Assembly (NCBI GenBank): GCA_045634325.1
Contig: JAZRAA010000010.1
Location: forward strand, 1 to 49,346
From: URNF01 sp045634325
Lineage (GTDB): Bacteria; Bacillota; Clostridia; Oscillospirales; Acutalibacteraceae
Direction of reading: 5' to 3'
DNA length: 49,346 nucleotides
A program made the translations under genes and the position numbers. The notes beneath the pieces were generated by a model. The model did no database searches and was not told the origin of the DNA. It saw nothing but the letters and a program-made list of their open reading frames with translations. Numbering within the stretch: the first letter of the stretch is position 1; every line of letters begins with the position of its first letter. This document shows, in pieces, positions 17,517-25,076 of this stretch.

Positions 17517-18074
17517 CTACATCAAAATTCCAAAAGAAGAAAACGGCCACACGCGCAACACCGCACATCCTATGATATCCTCCACACGAATCATACCAAT
17601 TTCTTCATTACGACTATCCTTGGAAACAGAGCGGTTATCGCCCATCAAAAAAACATACCCTTGCGGCACTGTCACCTCGCCCGTCATATCCTTAAGCAAG
17701 GTCACACCTTTAATATATGTTTCGTTCAACATAACGCCATCACGATATACCGCACCGGTCTCAGCATCTATCCGAAGGGTGTCACCTTCCACCGCGATGA
17801 CGCGTTTTATCAGCGGTTCATCGGTATAACGATTGACAACAACAATATCGCCGTAAGAGGGTTCATAAAAATGCGCTTTCAAAATCAGACGGTCACCGTT
17901 CGATAAAGTGGGTTCCATAGAAGTACCAACCACACCCGCAACACGAAAACAGAAAGTGAACAGCACAACCAACAGTATCATCGCAAGCAAAAACGCTTCC
18001 ACATATTCATACAAAATCGAAAGCACGCCTTTTTTGACACTGCCCTTCACACGTTTAAAATGTTTTGCGCGCAT
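17517..18074 (-). CDS. lepB: Type I signal peptidase, first of two tandem copies
   Basis: This 185-residue paralogue has a basic N-terminus, one TM (about 24-45), catalytic Ser52 in GTSMEPTL, Lys90 in PLIKRVIA and the GDNRSVSKDSR box, all canonical. I set the start at ATG 18072-18074 because the only strong ribosome binding site, GGGAGGG, lies just upstream. An in-frame TTG at 18095 would put that site inside the coding sequence. The tandem arrangement suggests duplication and divergence in substrate range. Confidence 0.94.
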   Translation of the reverse strand: MRAKHFKRVKGSVKKGVLSILYEYVEAFLLAMILLVVLFTFCFRVAGVVGTSMEPTLSNGDRLILKAHFYEPSYGDIVVVNRYTDEPLIKRVIAVEGDTLRIDAETGAVYRDGVMLNETYIKGVTLLKDMTGEVTVPQGYVFLMGDNRSVSKDSRNEEIGMIRVEDIIGCAVLRVWPFSSFGILM

Positions 18075-18106
18075 AAAACACCCTCCCTTTCTCAATATAC
18101 TTTATT

Positions 18107-18115
18107 AGTATAACA
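18107..18115 (-). promoter_or_regulatory. Candidate extended -10 promoter for the lepB-rbgA-rnhB operon
   Basis: On the minus strand TGTTATACT provides an extended -10 (TG-n-TATACT) about 33 nt before the lepB start codon. No matching -35 is present. It lies between the rplS terminator and lepB, where a promoter is expected. Confidence 0.45.
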
Positions 18116-18136
18116 TACTATTTTCTATAAATAAAG

Positions 18137-18165
18137 AAAAAAAGGGACAAAAAGTCCCTTTTTTT
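18137..18165 (-). terminator. Terminator after rplS
   Basis: Arms AAAAAAAGGGAC and GTCCCTTTTTTT with a 5-nt A loop follow the rplS stop; runs on both sides make it strong. Confidence 0.9.
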
Positions 18166-18183
18166 ACGAATTTTTTTCAATTC

Positions 18184-18528
18184 TTATTTGATTAATTCTT
18201 TGACCTTGGCAGCCTTGCCAACACGATCACGCAGATAATACAGTTTGCTTCTGCGAACTTTACCGCGGCGAATAACTTTCACAGCTGCAACGTTCGGAGA
18301 GTGCATCGGGAACACTCTTTCCACGCCAACACCGTAAGAAACACGGCGGACGGTGAAAGTAGCGGAAACGCCGCTGCCCTTCTTCGCAATGACAGTGCCC
18401 TCAAAAGCCTGGATTCTTTCACGTTCACCTTCGCGGATTTTGACATCGACGCGAACGGTATCGCCGATTTCAAACGCCGGCAGTTCCGCTTTCATACTTT
18501 CACCGGCAATCAATTTTAATGCATCCAT
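18184..18528 (-). CDS. rplS: Ribosomal protein L19
   Basis: L19 lies at the 30S-50S interface. The 114-residue sequence shows the family pattern: P-A-F-E-I-G-D-T-V-R-V, RIQAFEG, V-R-R-V-S-Y-G-V-G-V-E-R-x-F-P-x-H-S-P and R-R-x-K-L-Y-Y-L-R. A GAGG ribosome binding site precedes the ATG. It is preceded by a leader of about 130 nt and followed by a terminator, so it is probably monocistronic, with some readthrough into lepB. Confidence 0.98.
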   Translation of the reverse strand: MDALKLIAGESMKAELPAFEIGDTVRVDVKIREGERERIQAFEGTVIAKKGSGVSATFTVRRVSYGVGVERVFPMHSPNVAAVKVIRRGKVRRSKLYYLRDRVGKAAKVKELIK

Positions 18529-18660
18529 GTTCTAGCCTCCTAAAATTTTCAGACGTTCATGCCGCTAATCAGCAACAGAGGACCACCCGCTTTAATGTCG
18601 TGCTTACGCTGGCATTAATCCCCACAAAACGCCTAAACGCCTTGCGGATACCAAAACACT
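18529..18660 (-). promoter_or_regulatory. 5' leader of rplS, possible L19 leader element
   Basis: Between the predicted start (about 18660) and the rplS start lie about 130 nt of untranslated RNA. On the minus strand TGGTATCC can pair with GGATTAATGCCA across a GC-rich centre, and further short stems are possible. Autoregulatory L19 leaders are known in low-GC Gram-positives. I cannot confirm the consensus by eye. Confidence 0.4.
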
Positions 18661-18666
18661 CGTAGT

Positions 18667-18695
18667 ATATTACCATACATTTCTTAAAAAAGCAA
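18667..18695 (-). promoter_or_regulatory. Candidate promoter of rplS
   Basis: TTGCTT (18690-18695) and TAATAT (18667-18672) are 17 nt apart on the minus strand, positioned to give a roughly 130-nt leader. Confidence 0.55.
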
Positions 18696-18727
18696 GCCTT
18701 TTTTATAATTTTTTTGGATTTTTTTGG

Positions 18728-19363
18728 TCAACGAAACGCTTGTCCATCCTTGTCATATAAACCCTCTCGTAACACCTGCGCATGCACATCGCCCAACTGC
18801 TTTTCTAACGCAGAGAGCAACAGAGACGGATTGACCGTGTTCTCGCTGCCGCACGGCAATGTTACCGTCATCTTGCACCCGTCTTTCGCAGATGTCACCA
18901 CAGCGTCCGCGAATGCAGGACGAATATCTATCTGCTTAATTTCTTTTTTCTTGGTGCGTTTTTCTACCAAAATTTCAGGTTGCGCCAAAAACGATTTCAG
19001 CTCTTCATCCTTGCAAGAAAGAATAATGATGTACCGTGCACTTGCCAACTCACGCACCTTTTTAATCGCCTCAAACGTTTCTAAAATATGCAGTCCTTCG
19101 GGCAATACCGCGTTCATACGGTCGGTCACTTCTTGCAAAGACATCTCCTCGGTGAGTCGTAGTTCCAATATCTCCCCTACGCTCTCAAAACCGAGCGACA
19201 GCGGCGCGGCAAAGGTAATGTACGGATGACGATTAAAGCCCTCGGTATACCAAAGTGGAATATGTGCACGGCGTACCGCACGGATAATGGCACGATTCAA
19301 ATCCAAATGGGAAATGTATTTCGCCCGTCCCGTTTTGGAAAACAACATTCTAACGGTCTTCAT
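18728..19363 (-). CDS. TIGR03936 (DUF2344) radical-SAM-associated protein
   Basis: The 211-residue protein starts with the family pattern V-R-x-x-F-S-K-T-G-R-A-K-Y-I-S-H-L-D-L and continues with G-F-N-R-H-P-Y-I-T-F-A-x-P-L-S-L-G. Its function is not established; it is always found next to, or fused with, the TIGR03960 radical SAM protein, as here. The start at 19363 follows a GGAGGG site; an upstream in-frame start would add 32 residues out of the upstream gene. It overlaps that gene by 14 nt. In other clostridia rng and rplU follow; here rplS does. Confidence 0.88.
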   Translation of the reverse strand: MKTVRMLFSKTGRAKYISHLDLNRAIIRAVRRAHIPLWYTEGFNRHPYITFAAPLSLGFESVGEILELRLTEEMSLQEVTDRMNAVLPEGLHILETFEAIKKVRELASARYIIILSCKDEELKSFLAQPEILVEKRTKKKEIKQIDIRPAFADAVVTSAKDGCKMTVTLPCGSENTVNPSLLLSALEKQLGDVHAQVLREGLYDKDGQAFR

Positions 19364-21191
19364 AACAAATCCCTCCTTCAAAGCAGGTCGCGCCGCATCC
19401 GCTGCATTGCTGACGACAATTTGGCGTGGTGGTACTGGCGTGCGCTTTTTCATTTTCACGTTTTAAAAACGCCTTGCTGACACCATAATCCAGATGGTCC
19501 CACGGGAAGATTTCATCATATTCTCTGCGACGGTTAGCATAAAACGCAGGGTCTATTCCCACAGTTTTGAACACATCCATCCACGCATCAAAATCGAAAT
19601 ATTCATCCCATGCATCCAAGCGGAAGCCTCTGCGGTGCGCTTCCAACAACGCTTTACCCAAACGGCGGTCACCACGCGCAAACACCGCTTCCGCAAAACT
19701 GGTTTTGGCGTCGTGCCAACTCAGCGAAATCTTGCGAGTAGTCAACGAGGATAACAACAACCGTTGTTTTTCCTCCAGCTGTTCCATCGTGTCCTGCGGT
19801 TCCCACTGGAACGGCGTAAACGGTTTTGGCACAAAACAGGAAACACTGACCGAAACGGTCACGCCTTTCCCTTTAGCACGGTCAGGTGTGTTATAAAACA
19901 CATTCACCACCTTTTGCCCCAAAGCGGCAATGCCGCGAATATCCTCTTCTGTTTCAGTGGGCAAACCATTCATAAAATATAATTTCACATTGCTCCAACC
20001 GCCCGAAAACGCGCGGCGGGCGGTTTCGAGAATTTCCTGTTCGGTCAAGTTCTTATTTATAGCATCCCGCAACCGTTGCGTGCCCGCTTCGGGTGCAAAA
20101 GTCAACCCGCTGCGTCGTAAAACATTGAGTCGTTTGGCAAGCTCTTCCGAAAATCCGTCCACACGCAACGACGGCAACGAAATATTGACCTGCTCTTTTT
20201 CCGCCCATTCCAGTAAACGCGGCAACAACGCCTCCAACTGCGTATAATCACTAGTGGATAGTGATGCCAGTGAAAACTCTTCATAACCGGTGTTTTCGCA
20301 CAGCGCATGGCTTTGTCTGTCAATGGTATCCACACTCTTCTCACGCACGGGACGGTAGATGAAACCCGCTTGACAAAAACGACAGCCACGGATACAACCA
20401 CGGAAAATTTCGCTCATGGCACGGTCATGCACAATCTCGGTAAAAGGTACGACAAAATTGTCAGGATAATACATCGTATCCAAATCTTTTACAATGCGCT
20501 TACGCACAGTAGCAGGCACGCCCTCTTGCGGTGTAATCACTTGTACCGTGCCGTCCTCGTTGTACGTGACGGTATACAGCGACGGTACATACACGCCCTC
20601 TATCTGCGCCGCTTCTCTCAAAAACGCTTCTTTATCATAGCCTTTCTTTTTATGCTCACGATAAAGATTGTTCAAATCAATATTCATTTCCTCGCCTTCA
20701 CCAAGCAGGAAAATATCAAAGAAATCGGCAAGCGGTTCGGGATTGCAAACGCAAGGACCACCCGCAATCACCAACGGATGCCGTTCATCACGTTCTGCGG
20801 CCAAAATCGGCACTTGTGCCAGCTCCAGCATATGCAAAACAGTGGTGTAACACATCTCATACTGCAACGTAAAACCGATAAAATCAAAATCTTTAATGGC
20901 TTCACGACTTTCCAGGCCAAACAGCGGTATTCCATGCTCACGCATTTTCTCCACCATATCCGGTGCGGGCGCAAACACTCGCTCACACCAGGTGTCCGGT
21001 TCGCGATTGTATAATCCATACAAAATTTTCATGCCCAAATGCGACATGCCCACTTCATATAAATCGGGAAAACAAAACGCAAAACGGATAAAAACATCCT
21101 CTTTATTTTTCATCACACTGCCCAGTTCCCCACCGCTGTAATGCGCGGGTTTTTGCACCTGCGGCAATATCTTCTCAATATCCAGAGTCAT
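19350..21191 (-). CDS. TIGR03960 radical SAM protein with B12-binding-like N-terminal domain
   Basis: Of 613 residues, the first 180 or so form a cobalamin-binding-like domain (GGPCVCNPEPLADFFD, LLGEGEE). The radical SAM domain has the cluster triad C266-x3-C270-x2-C273 in FRGCIRGCRFCQ. Chemistry is unknown. The C-terminus carries a Cys-rich patch (CRQQCSGCGATC) that could hold a second cluster. The start at 21191 is set by AAGGAGGG 7 nt upstream. It lies between the SpoIVFB-like protease and the TIGR03936 gene, an order seen in many clostridia. Confidence 0.9.
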   Translation of the reverse strand: MTLDIEKILPQVQKPAHYSGGELGSVMKNKEDVFIRFAFCFPDLYEVGMSHLGMKILYGLYNREPDTWCERVFAPAPDMVEKMREHGIPLFGLESREAIKDFDFIGFTLQYEMCYTTVLHMLELAQVPILAAERDERHPLVIAGGPCVCNPEPLADFFDIFLLGEGEEMNIDLNNLYREHKKKGYDKEAFLREAAQIEGVYVPSLYTVTYNEDGTVQVITPQEGVPATVRKRIVKDLDTMYYPDNFVVPFTEIVHDRAMSEIFRGCIRGCRFCQAGFIYRPVREKSVDTIDRQSHALCENTGYEEFSLASLSTSDYTQLEALLPRLLEWAEKEQVNISLPSLRVDGFSEELAKRLNVLRRSGLTFAPEAGTQRLRDAINKNLTEQEILETARRAFSGGWSNVKLYFMNGLPTETEEDIRGIAALGQKVVNVFYNTPDRAKGKGVTVSVSVSCFVPKPFTPFQWEPQDTMEQLEEKQRLLLSSLTTRKISLSWHDAKTSFAEAVFARGDRRLGKALLEAHRRGFRLDAWDEYFDFDAWMDVFKTVGIDPAFYANRRREYDEIFPWDHLDYGVSKAFLKRENEKAHASTTTPNCRQQCSGCGATCFEGGICYEDR

Positions 21192-21244
21192 GGCTGCACC
21201 CTCCTTATTTCCAGTGTGTATTTTACCACACCCCCTACGCTTTT

Positions 21245-21820
21245 TCAATCATTTCTCTTAAAAAACAACAAAAGTATTAAATAAACATCCACCACCAACA
21301 ATGATACATTACAACCGCTCTGCAGCAGCACAAAAAAGCCCACTATGCCGAGCGGGAAAACCGTCAGCAGCGAACACACCCACACGTATTTCCGCACTGT
21401 ATCTTGCGGCAAAAAACGATATAGAACGCACGATAACATCTGCCCACCGTCCAACGCGGCAATCGGCAACACATTCAGAAACAACAACAAAAGATGGATT
21501 GCCGCCGCAGTCTCTTTATGCATCGCCCAAAACAATCCTGCGCAAACACCATTGATGAGCGGACCGCCCGCTGCTATCCAAAAATCATCCCAAAAGGAAA
21601 GGCACAGTGTATCCCGTCGTTCTATACGCATACCAAACGCCCCTACTTCAATATGCACAGGCGGACTTTTACGCCAAAACATCATGCACAAATGCCCGCA
21701 TTCATGCAAAAGAGAAGCCGCCAGGCAACCGGCGGCTAAACTCTTTTGTTCATATAACAATAATATGGAAAGCAAGGCAAAAAACAAAGGGCTGATGCGT
21801 ACTGTGACCTTATCCTGCAT
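21245..21820 (-). CDS. spoIVFB: SpoIVFB-like intramembrane zinc protease (M50 family)
   Basis: This 191-residue, very hydrophobic protein has the site-2 protease motifs HECGH (39-43) and N-x-x-P-x-x-x-L-D-G-G (116-126), with about five or six TM segments. In Bacillus, SpoIVFB in the mother cell cleaves pro-sigma-K. The assignment rests on the protease motifs, on the small SpoIVFA-like gene and spoIVA just upstream, and on the TIGR03960/TIGR03936 pair downstream, which follows spoIVFB in clostridia. The ATG lies inside the last codons of the preceding gene (11-nt overlap), so translation is coupled. It is shorter than B. subtilis SpoIVFB and has no CBS domain. Confidence 0.78.
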   Translation of the reverse strand: MQDKVTVRISPLFFALLSILLLYEQKSLAAGCLAASLLHECGHLCMMFWRKSPPVHIEVGAFGMRIERRDTLCLSFWDDFWIAAGGPLINGVCAGLFWAMHKETAAAIHLLLLFLNVLPIAALDGGQMLSCVLYRFLPQDTVRKYVWVCSLLTVFPLGIVGFFVLLQSGCNVSLLVVDVYLILLLFFKRND

Positions 21821-22130
21821 CGGTTGCCGTGGTAGCGACAGTTGTAGTCGTTTCATTTGCGGTACTGCCTTCAGATAAGATATACGTTTCATCAGCGGGT
21901 GCATCCAGCAGTTGCACCACCGTTGCCAACAACGCATTATTGGCAATCGCATCGGTAAAAGCGCCTTTTAACTGTGCATATGCACTGCCGCCACACACTT
22001 TGAACAAAGCGAAAAACATCACCAAAATAGCGCAGCAAACACTCTGCACCAGCACCACCCGTGTGGTGCTCACCTTTTTAGGCGGCGAGGTTTGTTCCGC
22101 CGAAAACATCGATAATTCTTGTTCCTGCAT
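21810..22130 (-). CDS. Small single-pass membrane protein, SpoIVFA-like N-terminal region only
   Basis: The 106-residue protein has a 22-residue cytosolic N-terminus, one TM segment (about 25-46) followed by C-G-G, an amphipathic stretch, and a Thr-rich tail (TTTTVATTATDAG). Position and topology match SpoIVFA, the regulator that holds SpoIVFB inactive. The LytM/M23-like domain that makes up the outer half of SpoIVFA is absent. No frameshift is evident: the stop is overlapped by the protease start. It follows spoIVA by 13 nt. Identity as a SpoIVFA equivalent is inference from context. Confidence 0.65.
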   Translation of the reverse strand: MQEQELSMFSAEQTSPPKKVSTTRVVLVQSVCCAILVMFFALFKVCGGSAYAQLKGAFTDAIANNALLATVVQLLDAPADETYILSEGSTANETTTTVATTATDAG

Positions 22131-22143
22131 ATTTCATCCTACC

Positions 22144-23625
22144 TCATACAATAATACAAATCAATCCGTTACAGCCCTCGTTAATAACCCGCTCAACCGT
22201 TTCTTTCATCTTCATACGCGCTTCCGCGGGCATATGATGCAATTTGGTGTGCAAGCCCTCATTGACCAACCCATAAAGCGAGGTGCCGAAAATATTGGAT
22301 TCCCAAATCTTCTCGGGGTTTTCCTCAAATTCTTTGAGCAGATACGCCACCAAATCTTCCGATTGTTTCTCACTGCCAACAATCGGCGAAACTTCCGTGT
22401 GAATATCCGCACGTAAAATATGCAGTGACGGTGCGGTTGCTGACAGACGGACACCGTATCTGCCGCTTTGCTTGATAATTTCAGGGTCTTCCAGCGACAT
22501 TTCGCCGACATCCGGCATCACGATGCCGTATCCTGTCGCCTCAGCTTCCTCTATCGCACCACGAATACGTTCATACTGCTTGCAAGTATCCGCCATACGC
22601 AACATTTGTGCCATCAGCTCTCCCTCATCGCGCAAGGAAATACCGGTCTGTTCCCCCAAAATTTGATAGAACAAAGCAGGATCCACCGTCACGCTGAGTT
22701 GTGCACTGCCTGTACCCAATTCCATACCGGAAATTTGAGCGGTTTCTATATATTCGCATCCACGCAAAGCGTTTTCCAGTTGTTGCATCTCATTAATTTT
22801 TTGCAACGGCAATGCGGCTTGTTTGATGCTGTCAAATATACCACGGCGAATAGGATGCTCTTTATCAAGCGTCAGCAACCATTTAGGTAACACCACGCCG
22901 ATATCGGCAAGCGGAAACATAAATAAAATTTCCCGTAAAATCTCCTCAATCTGCGGTTCACGCATCTCCTGACAATTGACTGCAATAACAGGTGCGCCGT
23001 ATTCCTCCCGCATCTGTGCCGCCAAAGCCGCAGTTTGCGGCGCTTGCGGATTTACGCAGTTGAGCAACACCGCAAACGGCTTATCAATTGCCTTTAATTC
23101 GGCTATCACACGCTGTTCTGTCTGCGCATATTCCGCACGAGGAATATCGGTGATACTGCCGTCGGTGGTCACCACCAATCCAATGGTGGAATGTTCGTTT
23201 ATCACCTTTTGCGTGCCCATTTCCGCCGCCATATTAAACGGGATTTCTTCCTCATACCACGGTGTTTTCACCATCCGCGGTTGCTCGTTTTCTATGTATC
23301 CGAGTGCAGACGGCACAATATAACCCACACAATCAATCAATCGCACGTGCATATCAGCACCATTTTCCATTTGAATATGCGCACCTTGTTCAGGAATAAA
23401 TTTGGGTTCAGTGGTCATAATGGTACGCCCACCCGCCGATTGCGGCAGTTCATCATTAGCACGAGTGCGTTGATGTTCGTTTTCCATATTGGGAATAACC
23501 AACGTATCCATAAACCGTTTAATAAAGGTAGATTTTCCCGTGCGTACGGGACCGACCACGCCAATATAAATGTCGCCGCCCGTGCGTGTGGCAATATCCT
23601 TATAAATATCCGTTGTTGTCGCCAT
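22144..23625 (-). CDS. spoIVA: Stage IV sporulation protein A, spore coat scaffold ATPase
   Basis: SpoIVA polymerises on the forespore surface using ATP hydrolysis and forms the basement layer of the coat. The 493-residue protein begins M-A-T-T-T-D-I-Y-K-D-I-A-x-R-T-G-G-D-I-Y-I-G-V-V-G-P-V, with Walker A GPVRTGKST (25-33), and ends G-C-N-G-L-I-C-I-I-V, all family hallmarks. A GGAGG site precedes the ATG and a sigma-E-type promoter lies about 40 nt upstream. Its membrane anchor in Bacillus, SpoVM, is encoded 5 kb away in this window. Confidence 0.97.
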   Translation of the reverse strand: MATTTDIYKDIATRTGGDIYIGVVGPVRTGKSTFIKRFMDTLVIPNMENEHQRTRANDELPQSAGGRTIMTTEPKFIPEQGAHIQMENGADMHVRLIDCVGYIVPSALGYIENEQPRMVKTPWYEEEIPFNMAAEMGTQKVINEHSTIGLVVTTDGSITDIPRAEYAQTEQRVIAELKAIDKPFAVLLNCVNPQAPQTAALAAQMREEYGAPVIAVNCQEMREPQIEEILREILFMFPLADIGVVLPKWLLTLDKEHPIRRGIFDSIKQAALPLQKINEMQQLENALRGCEYIETAQISGMELGTGSAQLSVTVDPALFYQILGEQTGISLRDEGELMAQMLRMADTCKQYERIRGAIEEAEATGYGIVMPDVGEMSLEDPEIIKQSGRYGVRLSATAPSLHILRADIHTEVSPIVGSEKQSEDLVAYLLKEFEENPEKIWESNIFGTSLYGLVNEGLHTKLHHMPAEARMKMKETVERVINEGCNGLICIIV

Positions 23626-23663
23626 AGTATTATCCTCCCATGCTCACACTTTTTGTTGCTATA

Positions 23664-23692
23664 TGTGTATGAACGAGTAAGGACGAATATGC
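23664..23692 (-). promoter_or_regulatory. Sigma-E-type (mother cell) promoter of spoIVA
   Basis: On the minus strand GCATATT (23686-23692) fits the -35 consensus KMATATW fully. CATACACA (23664-23671) matches CATACAHT at 7 of 8 positions. The 14-nt spacer is the expected one. No sigma-A-type pair is visible in the 108-nt gap. Confidence 0.72.
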
Positions 23693-23699
23693 ACACAAC

Positions 23700-23730
23700 A
23701 AAAAAGCGACGGAAAAACCGTCGCTTTTTT
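23700..23730 (-). terminator. Terminator after rlmH
   Basis: Arms AAAAAAGCGACGG and CCGTCGCTTTTTT close on a 5-nt A loop directly after the rlmH stop. It isolates the sporulation genes from upstream transcription. Confidence 0.9.
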
Positions 23731-23733
23731 ATA

Positions 23734-24216
23734 TCATTTATGATATTTTCCGCCATTTGTGATTTGAAATGCACGGTAGATTTGTTCGGATACCATCACC
23801 CGTGCCAACTGATGCGGAAAGGTCATGGGTGACATGGAAAGCCGCAAATCAGCACGCGCTTTTACAGCGTCAGACAAGCCAAACGAGCCGCCGATAACCA
23901 ATACTATCTCGCTTTTGCCGTTACCGGCAAAACGCTCAAACGTTTGAGAAAGTTCTACCGACGATAGCAGTTTCCCTTCAATACACATAGCAATCACCGC
24001 TGCGCTCGCAGGAATTTTCGATAAAATTTGTTTGCCCTCTGCATCCAAGCACTGTGTGATTTGCGCTGCCGAAGGGGTATCCCCTAATTTTGCTTCACCG
24101 ATTTCCACAATCCCGAATTTGCAAAACGCTTGCAGCCGCTTGGTGTATTCCGCCACAGCATCCCGCCAATATCGTTCTTTCAGATTGCCGACACAAAGTA
24201 CTGTCACCCGCAACAT
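23734..24216 (-). CDS. rlmH: 23S rRNA pseudouridine-1915 N3-methyltransferase RlmH
   Basis: RlmH methylates m3-psi-1915 in helix 69 of 23S rRNA on 70S ribosomes. The 160-residue SPOUT protein has the SAM-binding GGSFG (109-113) and L-S-M-S-P-M-T-F-P-H-Q-L-x-R segments and ends G-G-K-Y-H-K as the family does. It follows walJ by 15 nt, the same pairing as yycJ and rlmH near the B. subtilis wal locus. Confidence 0.96.
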   Translation of the reverse strand: MLRVTVLCVGNLKERYWRDAVAEYTKRLQAFCKFGIVEIGEAKLGDTPSAAQITQCLDAEGKQILSKIPASAAVIAMCIEGKLLSSVELSQTFERFAGNGKSEIVLVIGGSFGLSDAVKARADLRLSMSPMTFPHQLARVMVSEQIYRAFQITNGGKYHK

Positions 24217-24231
24217 ATCTGTTCTCCCCTT

Positions 24232-25023
24232 TTAAAACACTGTAACGCCATGCATGTTGGCAGGTCCTGCGACTTCCAACAGATAATCCACACCGTCCCG
24301 CATTCCCTCACGTGCCAGTGCATCACGTGCGGTTGACAGCGCCAGAGCGGGTGTGTTATTTTGCTCACTCAAATGCGCCAATGTAAACCGCGAAACACCC
24401 GCCGCCGCCAAAGCAGAAACGGTCACGGCACACATCGCATTGGAAAGATGTCCGTTGGCGGACAAAATACGTTCTTTCAGATACAAAGGATATCCGCCGT
24501 TTTTGAGCATGGAAATATCATGATTGGATTCAATATGTACAAGGTCACAATCGGCGAGCAACGTTTGTACCTCCTGCCGCATCGTGCCCATATCGGTCGC
24601 CACAGCAATTTTTCGTTCATCCGGCAACTCCACACAAAAACCCATACTTTCCCGTGCATCGTGCGGCGTATGAAATGGCCGTACCTGCATCTCACCGATA
24701 GTGACCGGTTTAACATCCAGCGGTACCAAATCACTACATGCACTGATACAACCGTTTTCAGTCAAAGCAAGCAACGTACCTTTCGATGCATATACTGTCC
24801 AACCATATTGCTTGGAAAGCACCCGCAACCCCGCTATGTGATCGCTGTGTTCATGGGTAATGCACACACCCTTTATGCTTTCGGGGGCAATATCACGGGC
24901 TTGCAATGCCTCTTTGATGCGTTTTGCTGATACGCCTACGTCCACCAAAATGCCGCTATCCGCTGTGCCAATATAGGTACAATTTCCTTTACTGCCGCTG
25001 AAAAGCGCACAATATCTTGCCAT
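24232..25023 (-). CDS. walJ: WalJ/YycJ-type metallo-beta-lactamase-fold hydrolase
   Basis: The 263-residue cytosolic protein begins F-S-G-S-K-G-N-C-T-Y-I-G and has the metal motif HEHSDH (57-62), followed by His and Asp ligands in FHTPHDA, ATDMG and ESNHD. YycJ homologues are linked to cell-wall homeostasis and DNA-replication coordination in Firmicutes; its substrate is unknown. No WalK or WalR gene is in the window. A GAGGAG site precedes the ATG, right behind the murA terminator. Confidence 0.88.
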   Translation of the reverse strand: MARYCALFSGSKGNCTYIGTADSGILVDVGVSAKRIKEALQARDIAPESIKGVCITHEHSDHIAGLRVLSKQYGWTVYASKGTLLALTENGCISACSDLVPLDVKPVTIGEMQVRPFHTPHDARESMGFCVELPDERKIAVATDMGTMRQEVQTLLADCDLVHIESNHDISMLKNGGYPLYLKERILSANGHLSNAMCAVTVSALAAAGVSRFTLAHLSEQNNTPALALSTARDALAREGMRDGVDYLLEVAGPANMHGVTVF

Positions 25024-25040
25024 TTCTGTTTCTCCTCAAA

Positions 25041-25066
25041 AAAACCGCAGCAACCGCTGCGGTTTT
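25041..25066 (-). terminator. Terminator after murA
   Basis: Arms AAAACCGCAGC and GCTGCGGTTTT with a 4-nt loop lie between murA and walJ. The tail AAAACCGC...GGTTTT continues into a T-containing stretch towards walJ. Confidence 0.82.
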
Positions 25067-25076
25067 ATCTTTTATT

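Noticed and set aside
23626..23733. Sigma-A promoter for spoIVA
   Set aside because: No TTGACA/TATAAT-type pair at 16-18 nt spacing is present; the sigma-E-type pair explains the gap better.
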